From assembly GCA_965216955.1 (NCBI GenBank), contig CBDCGV010000002.1, positions 186,001 to 250,000 on the forward strand: a DNA stretch of 64,000 nucleotides. Reading direction: 5' to 3'. Position numbers and translations under genes: made by a program. Shown in pieces: positions 27,179-36,973 of the stretch; the first letter of the stretch is position 1; each line of letters starts with the position of its first letter. The notes beneath the pieces are model-generated. The model saw nothing but the letters and a program-made list of their open reading frames with translations, did not search any database and had not been told where the DNA came from. This stretch comes from CBDCGV01 sp965216955 (GTDB lineage: Bacteria > Bacteroidota > Bacteroidia > Chitinophagales > JADIYW01).

Positions 27179-29043
27179 ATATATTTTCTTTTCGTTTAAC
27201 AAAAGTAATTGGGCAACTGATTAGAACGGCATACATATCACTCATTCTTATAAGCATTATTGCCTGTCCAATATTTGCACAAGACTCCTTAGATTATCTG
27301 TTAAATGAAATAGACGAATTTAATTTAGAAAATCAAAACAATAACAAAAAGGAAATTCAAATATTTAAAAAATTTAGCTCCCCCTCCTCCTTTGCTTTTT
27401 TTAAAAGCATCAATCAATCGAAAAAAAAGATAGATAAAAACTTTATGTCTTTAGAAGATCTAAAAGAGTGCGATGGAAAAATCGTTAGATCAATTCATGT
27501 CATAGTTTTTGACCCTCTAGAACTTGAAACGCTTGACAGCACGTTACCTTCTAAAAAAATAACGCATATAGCCAATAGACTTCATACCACTACAAAAGAT
27601 CGTTTTATAAAAAGAAGTTTATTGTTTGAAGAAGGTGAAAGAATAACACCTTCTCAGCTTATAGAAAGTGAGAGAATTCTATATGAAGAAGAGATTTTTA
27701 TAAATGCCAACATATTAGTAGAATATACTGATACAGATTCTGTAGATATTCATGTTTATGCACATGATAGATGGTCTTGGGGTTTTTTCGGTACCGCAGG
27801 AGCTGAAAATATTGGCGGCAATTTGATTTTCAACAAGTTTGCTGGAGTTCCTCAACGACTTAACGGCGGACTTCGCTTTAATTTTAATAAGAATAACGTT
27901 GTTACTCCATCATTATCTTACAGGCTCGATAATATTTTAGGCCATCGATATGTATTTAGAACAGATTGGACGCATGATTGGCGAACCTTCAATTATGGCT
28001 TTACTTTTGGTAGATACTTTTATTCAAACGAAACTAAATGGGCAGGACAAATTAGGGCCTCTTTCGAAAGAAGTTATGATACTGAGTTAAACCAATTTAT
28101 TTTTTTCAACAGACAAGATATTTGGCTTGCTCGCGCCTTTTCTCCTGGCATCATAAAAAACGAATATGTTAAAATGCTCATCGCTGGGAGAGCTAATTTT
28201 CTTCAATATACCAATACTTCAGACCTCTCAAATGGCAATGACTCAGAAGATATAGAACGTAATTATTATAATGGGAGGTTATTTTTAGGAAGTATTGGAT
28301 TTGCTAATAGAAGGACCTATCAGGAAAATGATTTATTTGATTTTTATGGTAGAAATTATATCCCAAGAGGCATGAACATTACATTGACTGGAGGAATAGA
28401 TTATTTTAGAAATAGCAATTATAGAGGATATACTGGGCTTAATTTTTCTATCGGAAAAAAGAACAAAATAGGCTATATTTTTACCGAAGGCAACCTAAGT
28501 ACTTTTTTCAATAATAAGTTACTGGAGCAAATTACACTAAATTATCAGCTTAAATATTTCACACCAAAGTTTGCACTTAAAAAGTGGGGATTAAGACAAT
28601 TTATTTATCAAGACCTCACTTATGGATTGAACAGGCCCAGTGGAACTGATATAAATCTAGACAATGGAGATGTTAAGGGTATTAGTTTGAAAGACTTCGA
28701 TGGCTCTAGCACCTACTCTATCAACTTAGAAACAGTTATTTATTCTCCGGTTAAAATTTTTGGTACACAAGCACAATTCTTTGTGTTTTCTGATATTGGC
28801 TTCCAAGGCGAAAATTCAAATATCTTTTTACAAAATACGGATGTGTTTCAAGCACATGGTGCAGGAATAAGGTTAAATCATTGGAAATTAAATATTGAAT
28901 ATTTAGAAATTGCTTTTGCTTATTATCCTAATACCTCAGGGTTAAACAATACAAATATTGGAGTGATCCAGAACTACAGTAATCCTAAAACAATTTCTAA
29001 TAGCAATTTATACTCTCCCGGAGCCGTTTCCACTAGAAATTAA
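27175..29043 (+). CDS. POTRA-containing outer-membrane beta-barrel protein (BamA/TamA-like), probable CTG start
   Basis: The first ATG (27445) lies well inside the protein. The same frame is open upstream to 27166 and encodes a good signal peptide ending IIACPIFAQ, then DSLDYLLNEIDEF. No ATG, GTG or TTG precedes it. CTG at 27175, overlapping the previous TGA as CTGA, gives a natural N-terminus (NIFSFRLTK). The mature part has a POTRA-like segment (FIKRSLLFEEGERITPSQLI, SERILYEEEIFINANILVEY) and then a long barrel (DRWSWGFFGTAG onward, aromatic-rich strands). It probably belongs to the Omp85-like assembly/translocation group, with no defined cargo. Length about 622 residues. Confidence 0.7.
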   Translation: MNIFSFRLTKVIGQLIRTAYISLILISIIACPIFAQDSLDYLLNEIDEFNLENQNNNKKEIQIFKKFSSPSSFAFFKSINQSKKKIDKNFMSLEDLKECDGKIVRSIHVIVFDPLELETLDSTLPSKKITHIANRLHTTTKDRFIKRSLLFEEGERITPSQLIESERILYEEEIFINANILVEYTDTDSVDIHVYAHDRWSWGFFGTAGAENIGGNLIFNKFAGVPQRLNGGLRFNFNKNNVVTPSLSYRLDNILGHRYVFRTDWTHDWRTFNYGFTFGRYFYSNETKWAGQIRASFERSYDTELNQFIFFNRQDIWLARAFSPGIIKNEYVKMLIAGRANFLQYTNTSDLSNGNDSEDIERNYYNGRLFLGSIGFANRRTYQENDLFDFYGRNYIPRGMNITLTGGIDYFRNSNYRGYTGLNFSIGKKNKIGYIFTEGNLSTFFNNKLLEQITLNYQLKYFTPKFALKKWGLRQFIYQDLTYGLNRPSGTDINLDNGDVKGISLKDFDGSSTYSINLETVIYSPVKIFGTQAQFFVFSDIGFQGENSNIFLQNTDVFQAHGAGIRLNHWKLNIEYLEIAFAYYPNTSGLNNTNIGVIQNYSNPKTISNSNLYSPGAVSTRN

Positions 29044-29198
29044 TTGAACCTGGATTACGCACAAGAACTTTGTTATTAGAGTAGAGCGCCAAACGAGACC
29101 AAACCCTAAGAAGAAAAGATACAATTCACATCCTTCCCCCATGGCTTTTGCAAATAAATATACGGTGATAGCTAACTTTTAGGTTGAGAAGAGGTTAT

Positions 29199-29218
29199 AA
29201 ATAAAGGCTTTATTTTTG
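29199..29218 (+). promoter_or_regulatory. Promoter box with overlapping operator-like palindrome
   Basis: A perfect palindrome of two 8-base arms (AAATAAAG / CTTTATTT) around one base (29199-29215) overlaps a TATTTTTG box (29211-29218, TAnnTTTG). It lies 28 bp before the esterase ATG. A DNA-binding repressor could act here. The 202 bp between 29043 and 29246 show nothing else. Confidence 0.4.
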
Positions 29219-29245
29219 CTATACTTATAGAACAAAATAATAATT

Positions 29246-30166
29246 ATGAGTATAATTAGGATAATTGCAGTGGTATGTATGGTTAATTTGCTAATTGGCT
29301 GTTCTATCTTGAATCAATTAAGTCAAAAAGAAGCAACCTATAATAATAACAATCCTAATATTGAGATAAAGCTCAATCTGGAATACGCCAATATCAATGG
29401 TCATTCGTTAAAATGCGATGTAATTAGAAGGAAAAATAGTGAAAATGCCCCCGCAATTGTATATGTACATGGTGGTAGTTGGTCAGGAGGAAATAAAACT
29501 TCCCTTTCAAATTTTAATATTCGATTAGCAGAAAAGGGTTATACTATAATTACAATTAACTACAGATTATCTGGAATGGCTAGTTTTCCCGCCCAAATTC
29601 ACGATGTAAACGCAGCAATTCGATGGGTAAGAGCTAACGCAGCAATATTGGGAATCAATAAAAATAAAATTGCTGTCATGGGTGATTCTGCTGGAGGACA
29701 CTTAGCATTATTAGCTGGATTAACTGGCAATACCAATGAATTAAAGGGATCTGTTGGAAAAAATGTTACTACCAATGGAAATGTTAAAGCAATTGTAAAT
29801 TTCTTTGGCCCTAATGATTTACCAGGTATGATTAACGATTGCAAAAGTGGATGTCTTTTTAGTACTAATGGTTCTCGATCACCAATGACGGGATTATTGG
29901 GGTGTGATATGAGCAGTTGTATGGACAAAGCAAAATTAGCAAGTCCTATTTACTATGTTTCTTCTGACGATCCCCCCGTTTTAACTATACATGGATCTAA
30001 TGATAATATTGTACCAATATCACAAAGTCAACGATTAAATCAGGCTTTGAAAAAGAATGGTGTATTCTCTAAATTTATTACTGTAAATGGTGCCAGTCAT
30101 GATTTAAATATCCCGAATAGAAAATTTAATGAAGTAGTTACTTTTTTAAATACACATTTAAAGTAG
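29246..30166 (+). CDS. Alpha/beta-hydrolase lipoprotein (BD-FAE/esterase-like)
   Basis: A 306-residue serine esterase. The signal peptide ends in lipobox LLIGC, so it is a lipoprotein. The oxyanion-hole motif YVHGGSWSGG, the nucleophile elbow MGDSAGGHLAL, the acid-residue region HGSNDNIVP and the C-terminal His in GASHDLN form a complete catalytic set. It resembles esterases of the polysaccharide-esterase/HSL-like group that remove acyl groups from sugars or small esters, but the substrate cannot be named. A small Cys-bearing insert (CKSGCLF, GCDMSSCM) is unusual and may form disulphides. Confidence 0.85.
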   Translation: MSIIRIIAVVCMVNLLIGCSILNQLSQKEATYNNNNPNIEIKLNLEYANINGHSLKCDVIRRKNSENAPAIVYVHGGSWSGGNKTSLSNFNIRLAEKGYTIITINYRLSGMASFPAQIHDVNAAIRWVRANAAILGINKNKIAVMGDSAGGHLALLAGLTGNTNELKGSVGKNVTTNGNVKAIVNFFGPNDLPGMINDCKSGCLFSTNGSRSPMTGLLGCDMSSCMDKAKLASPIYYVSSDDPPVLTIHGSNDNIVPISQSQRLNQALKKNGVFSKFITVNGASHDLNIPNRKFNEVVTFLNTHLK

Positions 30167-30247
30167 GTTATAAAACGCTCACATCGGGAGGATAAGTCAT
30201 AAGTCTTCTTTTAGAAGGAAATAGAATAGTTTTTTTAATGCTATTAA

Positions 30248-32476
30248 CTAAAAAGTGACCCCTAAATTTGATAAATTTTGCTTAAACTCTGCTGCAACTG
30301 AAGATCCTTTTTTATAAAAAACAGCAGGATATTCTTCTAGTCCTGTTATGGTATAATTGCTACCTGTACTATTAATTTCATTTTCCGTCCACAAATTAAC
30401 CCAATCTCCCATTGGTAAATAGATATTGACTGAACTGGTTCCGGGATCTAGTACGGGGGCTATCATAAACTGATCTCCAATCATAAATTGGTATTTTAAA
30501 TCATATACATTTTCATCAGCAGCATAATGTATAAAGGGATGTCGAACTACAGGTAAACCATTTAAACTAGCCTCTTTTACTAATTCCTTTCTATAGAAAC
30601 TCCAAGCCTTATAAACCTTTGCCCACTTACTAAAGTGCTTTACAGAGGCCGCATTATCATATACTTGGGCATTGCTTTCTGGTCCGATCCCTTCATGTGT
30701 TCTAAAAACTACCGAAAATGCATTCATCTCCGTCCAGCGCCTTAAAAGCTCTTCACTTCGCTCATATTTTCTAATAAAATTGATGGGTAAAGAAATGTTC
30801 GTGTATCCTCCAATATCACTATGATTAAAACTCATACCTGAAATTCCACTACTCAACAATCCCGTACAAGCGGCCTTTATACCATCATTAGGACCCCAAT
30901 CTACCAATTGATCTCCCATCCAAAAAAGGGTGCAATATTTAGGGCTTCTGGTATATCCAGACCTAGAAAAGAAAACTATTTCATCTCCCAATCCTACCTC
31001 CGTAATCGCTTCTCTATTGATTCGTTCCCATTCCTCAGGATATTTATTATGATAAACTTCCGTTCCTTCAGGATAATCAATTTTACTATCAAAAGGCAAG
31101 GCTTCTCCAAAGTCGGCCATCCATCCTTTCATTCCTCTAGCAATTAATTCATCTTTAATTATGTTTTTCAACCATTCTTCACATCCAGGAGCACTTAAAT
31201 CCAAAATTCCCGAACTAAAAGATGTATTAGCAACTAAATAGGCGTTATCATTTTTGTCTAAGGCTAAAAAGCCATTTTCCTTTGCTTCTTTAAATTGATG
31301 CCGCCTATAATTCTCTTTTTGCTGAAATACAGAAACAATAAATGGATTGATATACCCCATAACACTTATATCTTCTTGTGCCAGGCTATCTACCATTTTA
31401 TTCCAATTTGGATAACGTTGATTGTCTAATTCCCAGTTCCACCATAATTGTTTTCCTAGAATGGAAGTTCTTTGCCCTTCCCAATCTTGTAGCCAAAAGG
31501 CCGCTAAAGGTGTATTTTCCTCTTTCAAATCATTCCAAACTCTATACACTTTGTCCGTTCCTCCTTGCATACCTAGTATAGCTCCTTCAAGAATCCAATC
31601 AGGAAGTTTCCTCATTAAGCCACAATATGCCGTATACTCCTCAATCAAAGCAGCAGGATCTTCGCCATACAATATTCTCCCCTTCATTTCACTCGAAAAA
31701 CACTCAATCTCTACCTTATCATCGGCTGATAAATCAAAAATGGAATACTCATAGTTTTCTAAAAAGAGTGAATTCAAATTTGAAGAAATATATTGTGGAG
31801 CAACTTTATAGGAAGTATATTCATCTCCTGTAGAAGCTCCAAGAAATAAAGAAATTAAGGGGTCCTCAATATCACCACGTCCAATACCTTGTTCATTAAC
31901 CAATATGGGAACAACATTCCCTTTATGATTAAAAAAACTACACTGTTCCCCAAAACCAAAAAAAGCTTCGTCAACATCTGACGCATATTGTAAATATCCT
32001 CGATTGTATAAAGGGTCGTCAAAGGATAAACAGAAAGAAAGTTGATTGTCAGCATAGCTCTCAAATGTTAAGGTCGCATTGAGGGTATGATTATCAGACG
32101 CTATTGAGCTTAACAATTCAATTTTATTTCCATTTTTTTGAAAACCCAATACTTCTTGAAGGCTCGTAATATCACTAATTTCTTGTTCTAACGTAAAAGA
32201 GCCCCTACTCTCTTCAAAGGTATATTCTGTCTCCGCCGCAGCTATAAATCCATTCTCTTTTACTGTTTGCCAAAGAGTTTTTGAAGGGTTCGCTGTATGG
32301 GAAATAGTTAATTGCTCTTCGCTTCCATTCCAAACAATATTAAAATTTCCAGTCTTTAAAGTATCCGTAGTAGTCAAAAGCGTATTTAAGTTAATTACTC
32401 TAGGATTTGCATTACATGCAGTACTCATTAAGAGAATGAGTATTATAAAATGTATGTAAAAAACATGCTTTCTCAT
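30248..32476 (-). CDS. Glycoside hydrolase family 31, sulfoquinovosidase-like lipoprotein
   Basis: A 742-residue retaining alpha-glycosidase. The lipobox ends at Cys21 (LMSTAC). The catalytic nucleophile is Asp455 in GWMADFGEALP and the acid/base is Asp522 in FWMGDQLVDW. The layout closely follows E. coli YihQ as I remember it: LGMQGGT, WLQDWEGQR, GKQLWWNW and HSDIGGYT. At the sulfonate-binding set it has Gln304, Gln330, Gln343 and Trp346, where YihQ has Gln, Gln, Arg, Trp. The Arg-to-Gln change leaves the substrate open (sulfoquinovoside or another alpha-glucoside/xyloside). It overlaps the upstream T9SS gene by 4 bp (ATGA). Confidence 0.85.
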   Translation of the reverse strand: MRKHVFYIHFIILILLMSTACNANPRVINLNTLLTTTDTLKTGNFNIVWNGSEEQLTISHTANPSKTLWQTVKENGFIAAAETEYTFEESRGSFTLEQEISDITSLQEVLGFQKNGNKIELLSSIASDNHTLNATLTFESYADNQLSFCLSFDDPLYNRGYLQYASDVDEAFFGFGEQCSFFNHKGNVVPILVNEQGIGRGDIEDPLISLFLGASTGDEYTSYKVAPQYISSNLNSLFLENYEYSIFDLSADDKVEIECFSSEMKGRILYGEDPAALIEEYTAYCGLMRKLPDWILEGAILGMQGGTDKVYRVWNDLKEENTPLAAFWLQDWEGQRTSILGKQLWWNWELDNQRYPNWNKMVDSLAQEDISVMGYINPFIVSVFQQKENYRRHQFKEAKENGFLALDKNDNAYLVANTSFSSGILDLSAPGCEEWLKNIIKDELIARGMKGWMADFGEALPFDSKIDYPEGTEVYHNKYPEEWERINREAITEVGLGDEIVFFSRSGYTRSPKYCTLFWMGDQLVDWGPNDGIKAACTGLLSSGISGMSFNHSDIGGYTNISLPINFIRKYERSEELLRRWTEMNAFSVVFRTHEGIGPESNAQVYDNAASVKHFSKWAKVYKAWSFYRKELVKEASLNGLPVVRHPFIHYAADENVYDLKYQFMIGDQFMIAPVLDPGTSSVNIYLPMGDWVNLWTENEINSTGSNYTITGLEEYPAVFYKKGSSVAAEFKQNLSNLGVTF

Positions 32477-33255
32477 TGCACTATGAGCTTTTGACTGAAC
32501 AATTGATTACCATCAGACACTACCAGTAAATAACTTCCTTTACTTAATGATTCAGCATTTATTCTGAAACTAATATCTACTTCATTTTGCAATACTCCAT
32601 TGTTCAATTCACGTCCATCTAAAGTGGTTAAAGTATAATTTAATTGCTTTCTATCTGGGTTATAAATACTTACATTAAAATAATTACTTGAAGGGTTTGG
32701 ATATACATTTCTTGTTAAAGAAAGCGTATTGTTAAAAACAGGTGTTGTAATACTTGATTTTATGATAGATATATTATCAAAGTTTATATACTCTGCAGGA
32801 AAGCCACTACGCCCTTTTCTAACAAAGCGAATTTTTACTTTTTCCCCAGAGATATTTCCTAAAGCAACACTATCCTTTTGCCAAATCCTATTATTACCAC
32901 TTCCAACAGAGGTGATTTTTGTCCATGAGTTACCATTATTAAGCGACAATTCTATACTTGCTGAATCAGGATTATTGTTTCCCGCTTCATTCCAGTAAAA
33001 AACGAGGCTAAAATCTCCATCCGTAAAAGACATGGCAGGGGTTATGAATTTAACTTCAGAATAATTTGGATGAAGCCGTACATAATTACTCCCATCAATA
33101 CCTAAAAGTCTTCCTAATTCCGTATTGTTGGGAAAATTCCAGTTTTTAGGAGGGAAATTTCCTTCAAAATCTTCTGAAAGTATCGCCTCTTGAGCCTGAC
33201 ATAACATGCTGAAGCTTAAACAAGTAAAAAAGATAAAAAAATGGCTTCTCCACAT
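32473..33255 (-). CDS. T9SS type A sorting-domain protein with choice-of-anchor-J-like domain
   Basis: A 260-residue secreted protein. The signal peptide ends SMLCQAQ near residue 21. A jelly-roll choice-of-anchor-J/MAM-like domain (about 25-165) has LSEDFEGNFPPKNWNF, FYWNEAGNNNPDSASIELS and EYINFDNISI. The C-terminal type A T9SS domain starts near residue 180 with RNVYPNPSSNYFNV. It probably serves as a surface carbohydrate- or protein-binding accessory. Its stop overlaps the start of the GH31 gene (ATGA), so the two are translationally coupled and likely act on the same substrate. Confidence 0.88.
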   Translation of the reverse strand: MWRSHFFIFFTCLSFSMLCQAQEAILSEDFEGNFPPKNWNFPNNTELGRLLGIDGSNYVRLHPNYSEVKFITPAMSFTDGDFSLVFYWNEAGNNNPDSASIELSLNNGNSWTKITSVGSGNNRIWQKDSVALGNISGEKVKIRFVRKGRSGFPAEYINFDNISIIKSSITTPVFNNTLSLTRNVYPNPSSNYFNVSIYNPDRKQLNYTLTTLDGRELNNGVLQNEVDISFRINAESLSKGSYLLVVSDGNQLFSQKLIVQ

Positions 33256-33306
33256 ATGTACTAAAGTAGCAAATTTAGGGCGCTTTCGTATATAAATTGC
33301 TAAAAG

Positions 33307-35526
33307 TTAGTTCAAATATTTTTCTAGCGCGGTATCATAAAGTTCTTTCCATTTTGATATAGCACCTAACTCTTCTCCAGCGATATGAATATTACTTTGA
33401 GTTACTTTTCCCAATAATGAATATTTTACATCAGCTTTATTAAGTACTTCTTCAAAAGCATCTTTTTGCGCTCCAGAAACAGACACTACTACACGACTTT
33501 GTGCTTCTCCCAGCCAATAGGCATCATTTCTAATACTCTTATCCTGTTTATCAACATCAAAACCTAAATTATTAATCATTGCAGATTCTAATAACGCAAT
33601 CAACAAGCCACCTTCGCTAATATCATGAGCGGATTGTATTGTTTTAGATTTAATGAGTGATAGAATTGCACTTTGGATTTTAGCCTCTTCGTCCAAATCA
33701 AAATGCGGTGCCGGAGATAAATGTACCTTATGAATAATACTAAGGTATTCTGATGAAGCAATATCCTCTCTTGATTGACCAACTAAATAAATAAGATCTC
33801 CTTCTTTTTTAAAATCTAACGTCATCTTATCCTCCACATTATCAATAACACCTAACATTCCGATAGTTGGAGTTGGATTTACCGCTCTATCAGGAGACTG
33901 ATTATAAAAACTAACGTTTCCGCCAGTTACAGGTGTCCCAAATTTTTCACAAGCATCACCCATTCCTTTAAGTGCATGAACAAAATTCCAATATACCTCT
34001 GGATCATAAGGGTTGCCAAAATTTAAGCAATTGGTTATTGCTGCCGGAGCCCCTCCTGAACAAACGATGTTTCTTGCAGCTTCGGCTACTGCGATTAACC
34101 CTCCTTTATAAGCATCTGCATGTACATATTTACTATTACAATCTACCGTTACTACCAATCCTTTTTTACGATCTTTAATTCTAATGACTGCGGCATCCGA
34201 TGGAGCATTTTTAGAAGCGTTGTTAACACCTACCATTGAATCGTACTGTTTATATACAAAACGTTTAGAAGCAATATTAGGAGCAATCACTAATTGCATC
34301 AGAATGTCTTCAATATCATTGAAATCTTTAATTTTATTTATATCAAAAGCATCTCGTTGTTCATGATAAGCAGGTTTTGTGTATGCTCTATCATAAACCG
34401 GTGCCCCTCCACCTAAAACAAGAGGATCCGCGGGTACACTTGCTACACACTCACCACCCATAAAATATTCTAAAACACCTCCTTCAGTTACCTCTCCAAT
34501 AATAGCACAGTTTAAGTCCCATTTTTCAAATACCGCTTCAATTTCTTTTTCCATGCCCTTCTTCACCACAATCAGCATGCGTTCTTGAGATTCAGACAAT
34601 AGAATTTCGAAAGCCTTCATGTTTTTTTGTCGTGTTGGTACTTTATCCAGATCTATACGCATACCATGCTTTCCTTTTGCAGACATTTCTGATGTAGAAC
34701 AAGTAATACCGGCCGCTCCCATATCTTGCATACCAACTATTGCATTAGTAGCAATAGCTTCTAAAGAAGCTTCTAAAAGTAATTTTTCTTGAAAAGGGTC
34801 ACCCACCTGCACTGCAGGAATCTTTTCTTCTGCATCTTCTCCTAAATCCTCAGAGGCAAAAGTGGCACCATGAATACCATCTTTTCCAGTTGCAGAACCT
34901 ACGATATAAATTGGATTTCCTACTCCTTCTGAAGTTGCACTTACGGTTTCATCAACATTTACCAATCCTACAGACATTGCATTGACTAACGGATTTACCT
35001 GATAACACGGATCAAAATAAACCTCTCCTGCAACAGTTGGAACCCCAAAGCAATTGCCATAATCACCAATTCCTTTAACCACCCCTTTTAATAAATGCTG
35101 TGTTCTTTTATTCTTTATATCTCCAAATCTTAAAGAGTTAAGTGCGGCAACAGGACGAGCGCCCATTGTAAAAATATCTCTATGAATTCCTCCAACTCCT
35201 GTTGCAGCTCCCTGATATGGTTCTACCGCAGAAGGATGATTATGTGATTCAATTTTAAAAGCACATGCCAATCCATCGCCAATATCTACCAACCCAGCAT
35301 TTTCTTCTCCTGCTTCAACCAAAAGGTGCTTTCCTTTTCTTGGTAATTTTTTCAGATAGGTAATAGAGTTTTTATAACTACAATGCTCTGACCACATTAC
35401 CGAGAAAATGCTTATTTCATTGAAATTAGGATTACGCCCAAGAATTTCCTTAATTCTTTCATATTCTTCCTCTAAAAGCCCAAGCTCTTTAGCAACCGAA
35501 ACATCTACTTTAGGAAGGGTATTCAT
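33307..35526 (-). CDS. purL: Phosphoribosylformylglycinamidine synthase subunit PurL (small type)
   Basis: Catalytic subunit of the fourth step of purine synthesis, using ammonia supplied by PurQ in a complex with PurS. Motifs: IFSVMWSEHCSYKNS, SHNHPSAVEPYQGAATGVGG, DGIHGATFASE, GMQDMGAAGITCSTSEM and GGNVSFYNQSP. At 739 residues it is the small PurL, not the fused large form. purQ and purS are not in the window; purM is 7 kb away on the other strand. Confidence 0.97.
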   Translation of the reverse strand: MNTLPKVDVSVAKELGLLEEEYERIKEILGRNPNFNEISIFSVMWSEHCSYKNSITYLKKLPRKGKHLLVEAGEENAGLVDIGDGLACAFKIESHNHPSAVEPYQGAATGVGGIHRDIFTMGARPVAALNSLRFGDIKNKRTQHLLKGVVKGIGDYGNCFGVPTVAGEVYFDPCYQVNPLVNAMSVGLVNVDETVSATSEGVGNPIYIVGSATGKDGIHGATFASEDLGEDAEEKIPAVQVGDPFQEKLLLEASLEAIATNAIVGMQDMGAAGITCSTSEMSAKGKHGMRIDLDKVPTRQKNMKAFEILLSESQERMLIVVKKGMEKEIEAVFEKWDLNCAIIGEVTEGGVLEYFMGGECVASVPADPLVLGGGAPVYDRAYTKPAYHEQRDAFDINKIKDFNDIEDILMQLVIAPNIASKRFVYKQYDSMVGVNNASKNAPSDAAVIRIKDRKKGLVVTVDCNSKYVHADAYKGGLIAVAEAARNIVCSGGAPAAITNCLNFGNPYDPEVYWNFVHALKGMGDACEKFGTPVTGGNVSFYNQSPDRAVNPTPTIGMLGVIDNVEDKMTLDFKKEGDLIYLVGQSREDIASSEYLSIIHKVHLSPAPHFDLDEEAKIQSAILSLIKSKTIQSAHDISEGGLLIALLESAMINNLGFDVDKQDKSIRNDAYWLGEAQSRVVVSVSGAQKDAFEEVLNKADVKYSLLGKVTQSNIHIAGEELGAISKWKELYDTALEKYLN

Positions 35527-35636
35527 ACTTATATCAAATTTAATTAATTATAAAAGCAGCAAATATATCGAATATTACTTCTACGCTTTAAACAAATTTA
35601 AGTAGTTTAGCGAAGCACCTAACATTTAAAAGTAAA

Positions 35637-36887
35637 GTGGCATTGATAATTGCTTACGTACTTATCTTTTCAGTAATAATTTATAAGAGCTCCTATTTCT
35701 CTTTAACTGATTTTTCGAAGCCGATCATATTACTTTTCTTTTTCATAAAACTTTTTGCAGCTTTCCTCTATATACACCTACATAATAAAGTTTTAAATGG
35801 AGGCGACATTGTCACCTTTATCAATGAAAGTGAAATACTTTTTTCTTCATTAAAGGAAAGTCCCCGATTATTTTTACAACTCGCTCTTGGTCATAATGAT
35901 GTTATTCCAGAACCAATTCATTTAGAATATTATATCGACAAAATGGGTTACTGGTATGATAATGCCAATTATCTGGTTGTAAGAATAAATGCACTCATAC
36001 GTTTAATATCAGATGGAAACTGGTATGTTAATGTTGTCTTCTTTTCTTTCTTTTCTTTTGTGGGCGTTTTTGGAATATTTCGATTCTTTTCAGATTATTT
36101 AGAAGGAAACAGTCAATATATTCTTGTTATAATTTTATTTATTGTGCCCTCCTCTGTATTCTGGTATTCAGGATTACATAAAGAATCAATTGTAATATTT
36201 TCTCTCGGTCTTATTTTAAACAGTTATAGAAATTTTCGATTATATAGAAGAAAAATCTCTTCTAGCTTCCTTATTGCTTTGGGTTTTCTTTTATTGTTTT
36301 TAGTCAGAAGTTATGTTTTTGGAGCATTTATTATCTCGTTTACAGCTCTTCTATTGAGTAAACAATTTTCTTTAAAACCCATTTACCTCTTTGTCTTAGT
36401 CTTTATTGGTTATGCAGCTTCCGTTTTATTAATAGGATCAATAAACGAAAAAGCCAATCCTTTAAATGAAATGAAAGTTAGACAATTACATTTCTTAGGT
36501 GCACCAGGAAATACAACTTATGATGTACCTATACTTGAACCTTCATTAAAAAGTGCTGTTAAAAATTCACCTGAAGCGGTTTTAAATATTATAAGACGAC
36601 CAATGGTTTCTGATTGTATGAAAAGTAATTTTTGGTGCTTTTTAGCAATGATAGAGTCTTATATAATACTTATCTGTGTACTTATTGGTATTTACCATTT
36701 AAACTGGAGAGCCTTAGGCAACAACTCTTTATTTTTATTCTGCTTGGTATTTAGTTTAGTGACACTCCTAATTATTGGATTGATTGTCAATAATTCTGGT
36801 GCCATGGTCAGGTATAAATCTATTGTTATTCCTTTCTTACTTATTGGTCTTATTTTAGGAAGAAATACCGAAAATAGTTTCAAATAA
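35637..36887 (+). CDS. Uncharacterised polytopic membrane protein
   Basis: A 416-residue protein with about ten to eleven hydrophobic segments and short loops, starting at GTG 35637. Between segments lies a larger extracytoplasmic loop (about residues 58-120, NGGDIVTFINESEI to HLEYYIDKMG) with charged and aromatic residues. A middle motif VPSSVFWYSGLHKESIV resembles a loop of Wzy/EpsG-like polymerases or GT-C glycosyltransferases, but I cannot confirm a family. It is a single gene between divergent purL and glnN, with no polysaccharide genes beside it. Confidence 0.7.
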   Translation: MALIIAYVLIFSVIIYKSSYFSLTDFSKPIILLFFFIKLFAAFLYIHLHNKVLNGGDIVTFINESEILFSSLKESPRLFLQLALGHNDVIPEPIHLEYYIDKMGYWYDNANYLVVRINALIRLISDGNWYVNVVFFSFFSFVGVFGIFRFFSDYLEGNSQYILVIILFIVPSSVFWYSGLHKESIVIFSLGLILNSYRNFRLYRRKISSSFLIALGFLLLFLVRSYVFGAFIISFTALLLSKQFSLKPIYLFVLVFIGYAASVLLIGSINEKANPLNEMKVRQLHFLGAPGNTTYDVPILEPSLKSAVKNSPEAVLNIIRRPMVSDCMKSNFWCFLAMIESYIILICVLIGIYHLNWRALGNNSLFLFCLVFSLVTLLIIGLIVNNSGAMVRYKSIVIPFLLIGLILGRNTENSFK

Positions 36888-36924
36888 TTTATGTTATGTG
36901 TCGTTTTTTAATCTAAATACTTTA

Positions 36925-36932
36925 TATTTTTG
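36925..36932 (+). promoter_or_regulatory. Candidate -7 promoter box for glutamine synthetase
   Basis: TATTTTTG matches the TAnnTTTG consensus 41 bp before the ATG at 36974. The -33 element is not convincing. Confidence 0.4.
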
Positions 36933-36973
36933 AATTATAAGTATCAATTACTACTTATATAAAAAAATATAAT

